From NCBI GenBank assembly GCA_905221605.1, contig CAJNDS010002379.1, positions 472,001 to 536,000 of the forward strand: a DNA stretch of 64,000 nt. The letters run 5' to 3'. The notes under the pieces were generated by a model that had not been told where the DNA came from, did not search any database, and saw only the letters and a program-made list of their open reading frames with translations. This document shows positions 41,106 to 51,167 of this stretch, in pieces (within the stretch, counting starts at the first letter, position 1; every line of letters begins with the position of its first letter). This DNA is from Symbiodinium natans. Lineage: Eukaryota > Sar > Dinophyceae > Suessiales > Symbiodiniaceae. The position numbers and the translations under genes were made by a program.

Positions 41106-41409
41106 GTCGGCCTGTAGTCCGCGCCTGCTTGCACGTTTGACGTCGTCGACATGCCCACCATGCACCTCAGCATGGCATGTGTGGGCCCCTGTCGCGGCAA
41201 GGAACACACGCGAGTCAGTGGAAGACAGCGTTCGTCTCCGAACGCACGCAAACAACGAGGGGGAAAAAAGGTGAACTTGTGCGTCGCATCCGAGCGCTGG
41301 CGCTTCTGCTACACGTTAAGTACTTGCGCTTGTGGTACACGTCATACAGTTGCGTTTGTGTTCAATGCTGAGCGCCTCACGCGCTGCATAAAGTGAGCCA
41401 ACGCCGTGG

Positions 41410-41724
41410 ATGGTCCAGTTGCAAGGCACATGCAGTTCCCTTTCACGCACAGTCACCGCAATGGCTGACACGAGGCTGACGCACTGCGTGGTGATAAGTG
41501 CATCCACCGAGGAAAACCTGAGGCATCAGCTCGAGAACATGTCCGCCGACACACTTCGGCTGCTGGCAACCATGACCGTGGATGTGCTGGCCGCGAGGGT
41601 CGTCACCGATACTCCCGGCGCACCTGCTGGACTCGGTGGCCAAGCGGCGGTTGGAGAGGGGGACTTCAGCATGCTGGGCAGTGGGCTCGCGGAGATAAAC
41701 GTGGCGAGTGAGTTTACGGACTGA
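41410..41724 (+). CDS. Small hypothetical protein
   Basis: A 104-residue frame with ATGs at 41410 and 41461; the second (MADTRLTHCVVISASTEENL) looks more natural. One helical segment (LRHQLENMSADTLRLLATM) and a short acidic tail. It follows two dispersed palindromes (41293 and 41371) and precedes another (41863). No family recognised. Confidence 0.35.
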   Translation: MVQLQGTCSSLSRTVTAMADTRLTHCVVISASTEENLRHQLENMSADTLRLLATMTVDVLAARVVTDTPGAPAGLGGQAAVGEGDFSMLGSGLAEINVASEFTD

Positions 41725-42318
41725 CGTGCCAGCTCTGCCCATCGGTATGCTGTTTTTGGTAGGTCTGCAACGTTCGAAAGTCCAGAGGAAGAAAACCGGC
41801 ACCCTTTTGCGGCTGCATCGAAACAGCGACAATGCTTCAAGCATGCAAGGCCCAAACTCCCGAGCGCTCGCGCTTCCGAGTGTGTACGTAAATTTTGACA
41901 TAGATGCTATGCCGGACAGTTTGTTTTGTCGCAGCTTATATGGTTTCTAGACGCGGCGTCCCCCGCGTGGCTGCGAGCTCGCTTGTCTCGAACACGCAGA
42001 GCAAGAACATCGCCGCTGGCGCCCACGCACAGCTGCACCTGCGCGCTTAGAACGCCTGCATGGTTGCTGTTGACAGCGAGGAGACTGCGTGAGTATAGAG
42101 GCCTCGACGGACTGGGACCGGCTTTCTAGCCAGACGTGAAATTCATCCGTCTTTGCCAAGCATTTCGCGAATGCGCACACAGCACAGATGCTAGAGCGCG
42201 GAGCGCTGCCGCTGGATAGTATAAATCAGGTCTTCTGTGCAGGAGACATTCAAAACTTGCTGGCACTATCTTCTCAAAGCCTCGTCACCGAACCGCCGCC
42301 AGAGCCTCACGCTTGACC

Positions 42319-42985
42319 ATGGTCTACGGCGTCTGGGCGGACATACACGACCGCGAGAAAACTCGACTCTACGTGGGCAACAAGGGTCCGCGCAGAGAAC
42401 GCGAGGCTGGTGCTGCGCGTGAACCCCCAACCATACAGCATTTAATAACCCTAGACCCTATAGACGCCGAACCCTAAATCCGAAAACCATACGTAATACT
42501 TTACACAAAATAGAAATGTTTCGGGTCAGGTCCTTGTCGTGCGTGACCTGCGCACGTACTGCGTAGACACCCGGGCCAAGGAAGAGGAAGAGCAGAGCAA
42601 CGTGGTTGCTGTGGAGGACTCGCCCGAGAAGGCCAGCAGCTCCAAGACCAAACAACAGGAGCCTGGCCTGAAAGAGACGCAGGAGGCGAGCCAGGCGGAC
42701 AGCCTCACGAGGGAGTTGACGGACTTAGTGGCTGAAGCCCAAAGAGCTCAAGGTGATGCCGAAGTGGCGTGGGAGAAGGACTTGACTACTTGCATGGACA
42801 CTAGCTACGAGCAGTGTGCTCTGGAAGAAAGCCTGCAGATGGCAAACAAGAAACAGAAGAAGAACGCTTGGAGTGCAAAGGCAAAGTCATGCCCAGCAGA
42901 CAGCCGCCGAGGACAGAAGAACAAGAAAGACGTGTCTGAGGAAGAAGCGCAAGCTGGGAAGAAGGCACGACCAGCTGTGTCGTAA
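42319..42985 (+). CDS. Hypothetical two-exon gene with telomere-like intron
   Basis: Exon 1 from ATG 42319 reads MVYGVWADIHDREKTRLYVG then NKGPRREREAG. It is followed by a segment with telomere-like motifs (42440-42480) and an acceptor GGTCAG at about 42530. Exon 2 continues VRDLRTYCVDTRAKEEEEQS to a Lys-rich end at 42985 (TAA 42983). The exact donor is not resolved. The second exon is a charged helix with a coiled-coil pattern. Function unknown. Confidence 0.4.
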
Positions 42986-43070
42986 GAAGTCTACTGCAGG
43001 GTCAGTCGAGGCACAAAAAAAAGCGCAATGTGCTGCGGTGCATCTGTCGTATATGGAGTATATATAGGCC

Positions 43071-43218
43071 TTGAGCGCTTGCGCTGCGCCTGATGCACTG
43101 GACTCGTCCAGGCCCCAGCCATGACAGGGTCGACTGTCGAGCACATTCGGCTTTGAGCGCCTGCGCTACACGTGATGCAATGGACTCCTTGCAGGCTCTA
43201 GCAATGACAGAGTCGACT
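43071..43218 (+). repeat. 66-bp duplication spanning the transposase start
   Basis: 43071-43136 and 43153-43218 are diverged copies with an 82-base period. Each begins TTGAGCGC with a palindrome and contains GATGCA-TGGACTC, an AGC-ATGACAG segment and GTCGACT. The second copy contains the probable start codon (43180) of the transposase-like gene. Confidence 0.8.
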
Positions 43219-45348
43219 AGTAGCAGCAGCGCCAGAAAGAGACAGCGCGAGATCCGCGATGCCGTGCTGCCTTGTTTGGGCCACGCCGGCACGAACGCTG
43301 GTCACGTTGACCGAACGCTTCAGCGTTTGCACCAGGCCGGGATCGTGGAGAAGCCTCCAAGCAAAGGTTCGGTGCGACATCGTGACTACCGCATCCGAAA
43401 GGACTGGCTACAAGAAACAACAATGACAGCGACACTGCCCCTCACTGATGATCGGGAGCACCAGTGGCCAGTGGTGGATGTCTTGAAGGCCACCGAGGCC
43501 ATGGCTGAAGCGAACCCCGCTTACGGAAAAAAGCTACTGGAAGCGGTTTTCCGCGTTGGTCAGGAGACCAGCATAATATTATACTGCGATGAGGCCACGC
43601 CTGGAAATCCCCTAGCCTCATGCGTGCAGCGCAAGGCGTACTTGTTCTACATTGGCTACAAATGTATGAGGCCCAGGCCTGGTTCCTGGATCACTGTGGC
43701 TGCGCTGCCTTCCAACCTCTTGATTGATGTCATAGGCGGCGTCGCTGGTGCAACCACAGTTTTGCTACGAGCCCTGACGCCTTGCTGGAACGGTCGCACA
43801 CTGCTGATAGCAGGCCAGCGTATATTTTGCAAGCTGCGCCTGGAGGCTTTTTCTGGAGATGAAGCTGGTCTAGCAGCGTGCCTGGCTGCAAAAGGGGCAT
43901 CCGGTAGACGACCGTGTTGGCTGTGCTCCAACCTCATCTCGAAGCTATGCCGTGATCAGTTGCTTGAGAGGGGGCAGGCAAATGTGCTGAACAAGTTCGT
44001 GACCATTGACGAAGCTGTTGCTGGGACTTGACTTGGCTTCTTTACTTTACGCCGTTTTCTCCGTTTAGGTCTGGGTGTTTGGGCTTCGGGCGTTCCGGGT
44101 TTCAGCGTGTGTCTATATGCTCAGGACAAGACAAAGTACAGTCCGGCGACGGACACCAGCATATATGCTGCCTTGGACTCTTTGAGCGCTTGCGCTGCTG
44201 TGGAGACCAAAGGCGCTCTCGAAGATCTCAGCAAAAATCTGGGATGGAGACACGAACCGCGAGGACCCCTGGCACAGCCAGAACTGCGTAGCTTGCTTCG
44301 GCCAGCCGCTACAGTCTTCGACGTGCTGCAACTGGATGCAATGTAGCATATGTTTGGCTTAAAGTGGGCATGGGCTAGTCGCCTTTTAGATGCTATTGAT
44401 CCGAGGCACTGCTACTACTCGGGGGGGATTGTCGCCCAGGAAGTTTGTATGCTGCTGCAGGCCTTCAACCAGCAAGGACTGAGCAACCAGGCCCTGCAGG
44501 AGCAGCTGAGCGCTCCACTGGAGTTTCTGCACAACCGCCCAAAGTTGAGAACTCTGGACAAGAACTTCTTTTCAGAAAAATTATGGAAAGCAGATGGGCA
44601 GGATCAAGTGGCCATGATGCCACTGCTTCATTTTTACATCGTCTCCGTCCTCGATGTTGACATCAAAGACAAGCTCTCTGAGCAAGTACACTGCTTCCAG
44701 CTGCTGTGCAAGCGGGTTTTTTATCTGGAAGCGCTTCGCATGAGCAGGGACAGTGCACTACTTCCCTTGCTGGAGTCAGCGGAGAAAGAACACCACGAGG
44801 CATTTGCGACTGTGTGGGGCCTCGCAGAAATGAGACCGAAGCATCACTACAGCCGACATCAGGTGCAGCAGTTTCGCCAACATGACGAGATTATAGACAC
44901 CATGAACACTGAGCGAAGACATCAGATCTACAAGACACTCTGCAACAACAAAATCAAAGATGTCAGGCACTTGGAGTGGGCTGTACTTGCTGGCTCCTTC
45001 TTTAACGAAAAGGAAGTCTTGGAGGCTGCGACATGGAATCTGTGCGTCACGACAGTGGAAAATGGTCGAAAGGCTGCTGTGTGTGCCTGGCGTCGATACA
45101 TCGTGGGCAATCCTATCGTTGTGTCAAACCTGGAGACGTGTGGGGTTATTGAAGACGTGCAGCAAACAGAAGCAGGAACCCTCTTGGTGCTCGCGATGTA
45201 CAACCTGGCTGCAGTGATCGACACAGGAATCATGCAGTGGACGCGCAGTGATGTACAAAGAAGCCTCGAGATTGCGGAGGACCAGAGAAACGTCCTCCTG
45301 CCTGCGTGCTGGAAGTTCGCCGGGCCGTCGCTACTGACGTTGTGGTGA
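43180..45348 (+). pseudogene. Transposase-like gene of putative TIR transposon, broken
   Basis: Part 1 (43180-44031) has a basic N-terminus (SSSSARKRQREIRDAVL), a small helical domain and the segment ILYCDEATPGNPLA, which I associate with a transposase-like family common in dinoflagellate genomes. A CWLC Cys pair follows. Part 2 (44107-45348) has FDVLQLDAM, then HMFGLKWAW, and later MRPKHHYSRH and NTERRHQIYK. An Asp, a second Asp and a Glu in these segments could form a DDE triad, but this is inferred. Parts 1 and 2 are separated by about 75 bases (intron or indel). Part 2 has an in-frame TAG at 44344-44346. The copy is probably inactive. Confidence 0.55.
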
Positions 45349-45776
45349 AGAAACGGAGTACCGAGCGCAGCGCGCTTCTGCATGACTGATAAAGGTGGTC
45401 AAAGATAGACTTCATCTCATGTCTGGTATAGGTAGACAATCTCACTGCTCCGGGAAGGAACACACTACACTTGCCCCAAAAACGTATAAAACCCAGTATA
45501 TTTTTCAGCCTCCGGCTTGAACGCATGCATTTTCTGGCAAAAACAACATAAAGTGCATCAAATTAGAAGGTCTTATGTGGACATGGTTCATGTGCCAAAA
45601 CAACAAAACAAAACACAAAAAATAACTTAACTTGAACTTAACTTTTACTTAACTTTTACTTAACTCTGGTTTTTACATGCCTCAAAAGCTAAGTAGCTAA
45701 GTTCGCTAAGTTCCCGGATAAGTTATGTTAGCGCGCTTCAAAAAGTGAACACCGACAACATGCCAGCGAGCCCTAG
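45349..45776. other. Right end of putative transposon and spacer before Helitron
   Basis: Contains a palindrome at 45364, AACTTA-rich repeats (45621-45665) and GCTAAGT repeats to 45725, then AGCGCGCT at 45730. No gene. Confidence 0.55.
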
Positions 45777-48700
45777 CGTAGCGCGCCTAAACGCCACAAG
45801 CCTGTCGAGGGGGGCCAGTGTGCCAGTGACAGTGCAACGTGGGAAAGCTGCAAAGCTCGCCGCAGGCACGTTGCGGCACCTCCCGATGGCCCGGCCAAGA
45901 AGGTCTATCGTTCCGCAGTCCTGGCGGATCAGCGCTACGCGAAGAAGCGATTCTACCCAGATGCACCACGGCGCGCCCGAGCGTCAGGGTCGGAACTGCT
46001 CGCACCCGTCGACAACGACTGCGACCTCCCACCGGCGAGCCGCTCCGATGTTTCCATCGGCCTGCAGCGCTGGTGCACAGAGGGGGCCTGGGGAATGTGT
46101 ACAAGCTGTCAGATGCTGCAGATGCGCCCGCTGCGACCTAGAGACCTGCAAGCAGAGGAACAGAGGAACACAAGCCCGAGGTTCCTCGTTCCAGCTGCCG
46201 CCGCTGCGGCGCGAAACATCCGCACGTGGTGCCGCGCCCAGAGGACGTGCCGCTGCCATTGCGCGAGCTGCCCCACGACGTCGTCCAGGCACTTCGCCCT
46301 TTGACGATCAACGTGGGGCCGGTCACCCGCGCGGACAACGGCTATCGCAAAAAGGTTCGCATGACGACCTTTTCCTGGGGGCTGGAGAAGGTCGACGTGA
46401 AAGTCGAGAAACTACCTAAGGAGTCACGACGCCTCGCGCGTGCTGCGCTGAAGTTTCTGCGTCGGTCGTCGGACAGTCTGTATGGGCATTTTTACGATCG
46501 CCACTGCTCCTTCTTGGACCAGAACGCTTCTGGGCCCACCCCGGAGGTGGCTCGCAGACCACTCCAGTTCATTGAGGAGCCTGGCCTCGAGAACGCTCTC
46601 TGGCCGCACTTGTATTGGGATGCTAATATGTGCGAGTCTTACGAGCGCCTCAATCGGCGCCGCTTCCGGCAGCTAGCCGCCACCGAAGATCCGCAGGGCC
46701 AGGCCGAGACTAGCGATGCCGACGAGGCAGAAGATGTCGACGATCGCCGTCACAGCATCAAGCGTTCCTTCCTCTGCAAACTGCTCAGTCCCCTCCTTGG
46801 GTATGGATCCGACTTCGAGCTTCTGCAGTTCGTGTATGACCTGCATCTGTGGACGGATCTGGGAAGCAAGCGCAACGTGGCGGACGGAACCGCCATGCGG
46901 ATCATGATGCGCGGACACCCGATGTCTCCGCTCTACTGGAAAGATGTGAAGAACGGCCTGCATGACCTCGTCCGCCAGATAGGCTACCCTCACCTGTATT
47001 GGACGCTGGCACCTTACGAGCGCAGCTTTCCGTACCACGCTTACTTGCTCGACGAGATGCAGAAGCTGCTGCGCGAGCGAATGCGACTGCCTGCCTTCGA
47101 GTGTCTGCACCTCACGCACACGATGCTGCAGGTAACTCGCAGTCTTCTGGCCGGGCGCGGAAGGCATCGCGGCACGGGCTGGACTCGGCATCTGCTGGGG
47201 AAGGGGCAAGGACTAGACGGCGTGCATTTCTTTACGCGCATCGAGTTCCAGGATGGATCCAAGAAAGCCGGTACACAGCAGTATCACGGCTCGGGCCGTC
47301 CACATGTGCACGCACTGTTCTGGCTGCGAGATCCTGCGGCAGTTGACCTGGGGTCAATCGCAGCAGCAACTGAAAATCTCCCAGAAGCCGAGAACGATCT
47401 CGCCGCATTCGTTCGAGGCTCGCAGCGTGATGATGCCGGCGAGAGCCGCTGGCCGGTGCATGACGGTCCGCCGCAGTTTGACCCCGTCACGGGTGGCTGG
47501 ACCCTTCCTCACACGCCGGACGACGCCGACCAGGGCGTTCGCGGGTACTTCCTCGACATCATGGACGCTCTGCGCTGCCATCAGGACTTACAGTGCAGAC
47601 AGGGACGTGGTCTCTTGCTGGCGTACGTGGCCAAGTATGTGGCCACATGGTCCGACTCCTCGTACGACGAGTGGATGTCGGACGCGAGCAGCGTCACGAG
47701 CCTGTGTCGGAAGATACTATTCGAGTATCACCCGCTCGAGCCTGAGATGGTCCTGCAGCTGACGCAAGGTTTGCGTCAGTGGGAGTTTGGAACTGTCCAG
47801 ACTGGTCGCCGGTCCGTACGTGCGCCGCATCCCTGGGACGAATCAGCTCAGCAGCCCTTGTTCGTACAAAAATACATGGACTGCGCCTGGCGTGGGGAGA
47901 CCATGTCCCTGCTGGAGTATCTGCGTAAAAGTGGGCCGCACGGTGAGATCGCTGCATGGCTGCGGCAGCGACACGAGGAGGCGCAGAATGCTGGCACGCA
48001 GGTGGACCTGGAAGAATTCGTGCGAGGGTACATGATGCGTGGAGAGCAAGTCGTGGCAGTCGATTATTTGTGGCGGCTGAATGACCGCTTCTTCGGTCAA
48101 TGGTGCATGATGCACCTGCCTTTTCGATCCTTGGAAATCTTCCGGACCGTCCGGGGTGTAGACAGTGTTCCGGATCGTTATCGTGGGTTTGCCACGGCTC
48201 TTCTGCTCACAGACAATGCCGATGGTCCACATCGGGGGCACTGGCGTGATCTGGGTAACTTGGTCCGGGACATGCAGTTGGAGGGGCACACGGACGCAAT
48301 TATCCGGGACACACGGCTGTTTTTGGAGGCTGTCACAGTCGCTGTGAACGCATACATCGACGGCCGCATCGACAAGACGGAGGAAGACAGTGTGGGCAAG
48401 CCTGTGGAGCAAGCTCGCCTTGGCCTGTTCGAAGGCCAGCAGCTGCTGTTTTTCAACGCCATACAGGAGCGAGTGACTCGCTCCCTGCAAGCACAGCAAG
48501 CGACGGACGACACAGACGTTGAACGCATCTTCTCGCAGCTCCGGGATCTGCAAAACCGGCCCTTGATTTGCTCCGGCAGGCCGGGCACGGGGAAGACGAC
48601 GGTGGCCTTGGAATGTGCACAGTGTGCACTGGCCGATGGCGCGGCAGTGCTGGTGACCTGTCCCACAGCTCGGATGGCAGGCCGCGTGCGCCAGCGGCTT

Positions 48701-49717
48701 GGCGACCACGCCAATTTGGTTGTCGACACGGCTGCAGCCGCGTTTCAATTTCATCTGCCTGAGCAGGAGGCGGCGTACGTCTTGTGCGGATACACGCTGG
48801 TAATTGTCGACGAATACTCGCAACTCGGTCTGGAAGACTTTGAGCGCGTTCTCCGGCTGTGGAGCATGGCGGACCGTGTTCCTGCGATGGTTTTCCTCGG
48901 AGATAAGTACCAGCTGCCGGGCGTGGCACCACGGCGGCCGTGGGAAAGCACGGCCTGGAAGTCGTGTCAAAGGATGGAGCTTGCCAAAATCTATCGCAGT
49001 CATGACCCTGCTTTTCTGCAAACGCTGGCTTTGCTGCGATCCAGCATGCCAACGAAGACAGAGGTGAATAAAATCTGCCGCGGCCATAAGGCCTGGTCGG
49101 GCAAAGAGCCCACTGTGGAAGACATGGAGCGACTCCTTCACGAGTATCCCACGGCCACATATGTTGCGGCCACAAGGAGTGGGGTCGCTTTGATCAACAA
49201 GCTCGCCCTGGCAGCTTTGTACCCTGGCGTCAGCCCCGCAGCCGTGCTGCCCGGCGCTTATGAGGACAACCCGGAAAATTTCAACAACAGTTCCTTGCGC
49301 CTCGACCGACAGCCTGCGCCTACCGATGTGGAGATTTACTTGGGCGCTCGCATCTACCTCACACGGAATGTTCGGAAGACGGATGACTTTGTCAATGGCA
49401 TGGGCTGTACTGTTCTGGAGTACGAGGCGGCCACCCGAGTGCTGTGGGTGCGAACGGACACCGGAAAGCGACTGCCCGTCACCCCCTGGCATGATCCGGA
49501 ATTTGCAGGGCTGGTCTACTATCCACTTCGCTTGGGCTACTGCAGCACCATCGCAAAAGTGCAAGGCGACGAATTCTCTTTCATCATTATCTACTTGGAC
49601 GTGCCAAACTTGCCGGCAGTAGGCTACACTGCGCTGAGCCGGGTGAAAGATGCTCAATCCTATCTTCTGGGCGGCGTGCTTACCCCGGAGCATTTCACCC
49701 CTGTAACACTGCGATGA
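45777..49717 (+). CDS. Helitron Rep-helicase (HUH rolling-circle transposase), frameshifted N-terminus
   Basis: The long frame 46226-49717 (1163 residues) matches Helitron transposases. The Helitron-like N domain (SIKRSFLCKLLSPLLGYGSD) leads to a Rep HUH motif GRPHVHALFWL (H360, H362) and YVAKY (Y467, K470, Y471). A PIF1/RecD-type SF1 helicase follows, with Walker A GRPGTGKT (784-791, K790), Walker B VDE (D862-E863), GDKYQLPG and a C-terminal ALSRVKDAQSYLLGG. The protein would nick and replicate transposon DNA by a rolling-circle-like route. The upstream part lies in another frame (45777 to about 46165: KKVYRSAVLADQRYAKKRF, WGMCTSCQMLQMRPLRPRDL). A tandem 8-base duplication CAGAGGAA at 46153-46168 breaks the frame; with one copy the Cys-rich N-terminus joins CRRCGAKHPHVV. 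No ATG was found for the N-terminus. No Helitron ends were identified. Confidence 0.9.
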
Positions 49718-49980
49718 ACCTATAGTGGCATGGGCGGCACTGTCAGATGCTCGTCACCGGCGCTGCTTAGGGATGACTTCTCGCTCGCGGCGAAGCCTGC
49801 GAGCGTGTCTCGCCGACTTGCGGATTTGTACGGCGCGAGGAAAATCAAATCTGCATTGCTTGCGTGCTCCATTGTACTTTGAATGTTATGGCAGGGACGG
49901 CTCTTCAGAGAGAGCGGGAAAGACAGGAGAGGGAGACAGAGAGAGAGAAGGAGAGAGGGAGAGAAAGAGATGGGCGATGG

Positions 49981-50037
<57 letters not shown>

Positions 50038-51167
50038 AAGTGCGTGTGACAAAGAGAAACTCAGTCTCTGTGGTTCGATCGGCATGGTTACCTCGTTTGG
50101 CTCACAGAGGCTCCAGTCGGGCGTCTTAGCAGTAGCCGAGGTAGCCAATTGCAAGATGAGCAGCAGACACGTCCATCTGTACTTGCCTGCGCCCCGCCGG
50201 GTTGCCACCAGGGTTAGCCCCCGCAACGGTTGCCCCCGCCAGGGTTGGCCTTGCCAGGGTTGCCTTGCCCCCGTTGCCCCCGCCAGCGTTGCCCCCGCCT
50301 GGGTTGCCCCCGCCATTGCCTGCTTCCTGGCCAGAAAAACGAGGCAACATTTCGGCACAGCTACCCAGCCCTGGCCTGCTTCTTGATGTGTTCAACACTT
50401 CCCCGCCAGGGTTGCCCCCGCCAGGGTTACCCCCACAGCGTTGCCCCTCAGGTCACGTATACTCAGGAATTGTGTGTGACGGCCCAGCCATCTTATGAAG
50501 GAAACATAGGCCTCCTTTCGTCTCGAAGTGCCATGTGACCCCAGATGCTTCTTCGTCCCTCTCTATGAAGGGCCCTGCCAAAGTTCTCTGTAAGTTGCCC
50601 TCGCCAGGGTTGCCGCCGCCAGGGTTGCCCCCGCCAGGGTTGGTTGCTACTCGGGAAGTACCGGAAGCCGAAATGTCTGTTTCTGTTGCTCTCTCTCTCT
50701 TGCCCAACACTCTCGCCCTCCCTCCCTCTCCCTCATCCTCTCCTCCTGGCTTCCGAGCTCTCGACTGGCCGTTGCTCAGGCTGTTGCGAGCTTATGGCCA
50801 GCGCAAGAAAACAAAGGACGGTGACTGACTTGACAACCGCACTTGAGTCTGCTGAGGTGGGACTCCCTGTTCCCCCGGCCTCTCCGTGTCGCTGCAGCGC
50901 TCTTTCCAGGACACAGCTCTGGTCGAAGAACCGCCTGCACGCATATGCATCTTCTGCATGCTCATGTGACTTGCAGCTGTTCGTGCTGGCAGCATGCACT
51001 CATCAACCTGTGGTTTGCTGGTTTTCGTGTTCAAGGCTTGGCGAGGCTGCAGTCAGAACATTGTGCTGTCGTGTCGGGGCACAGACCTCCAGTTGCCCCA
51101 TGTGGCGTCACATGTTTTGCGCAGTCTGAGCTTTGAAGTGCAGGCCTAGGCTCCGAGCAGGCATGTC
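49718..51167. other. Spacer between Helitron and RdRp genes with repeats
   Basis: Holds a GA microsatellite (about 49930-50038), 15-bp-type TTGCCCCCGCCAGGG repeats (50205-50310 and 50400-50645), a hairpin module near 50545-50580, and a pyrimidine-rich tract at 50688-50752. No gene recognised. Confidence 0.7.
50205..50645. repeat. TTGCCCCCGCCAGGG-type repeats between Helitron and RdRp
   Basis: Dispersed, partly mutated copies of the same 15-base unit as at 20.8-23.2 kb, with one hairpin module near 50560. Confidence 0.85.

Larger units (their letters stand above)
33972..45376. repeat. Dispersed palindrome AGCGC-N(2-5)-GCGCT, about 21 copies
   Basis: Copies start at 33972, 34278, 34300, 34363, 35179, 35239, 36070, 36097, 36124, 38271, 38877, 39007, 41293, 41371, 41863, 42195, 43074, 43156, 44185 and 45364. 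Most are preceded by G and many are followed by TCTG or GCTG. The loop is 2 or 3 bases (5 in one case) and varies while the stem is fixed, as expected for selected or copied hairpins. Nearly all lie between genes, before starts or after stops. Confidence 0.85.
33454..45725. mobile_element. Putative 12.3-kb terminal-inverted-repeat DNA transposon
   Basis: The left end reads ATAACTTAGCAACTTAGC (33454-33471). The right end, read on the minus strand from 45725, begins ATAACTTA and then carries AACTTAGCGAACTTAGC. Both ends also contain stretches of CTTAACTTGAACTTAAC (about 33634 and 45628), here in the same orientation. In between lie a transposase-like gene (43.2-45.3 kb), several small genes, and about 20 copies of a short palindrome that I did not find outside. 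No target-site duplication is obvious, and the inverted repeats contain indels, so boundaries are tentative. Confidence 0.45.

Noticed and set aside
47843-49693. 616-residue minus-strand frame opposite the Helitron gene
   Set aside because: It lacks domain signals and lies opposite clear Rep and helicase motifs; a frame open because of GC-rich codon bias.
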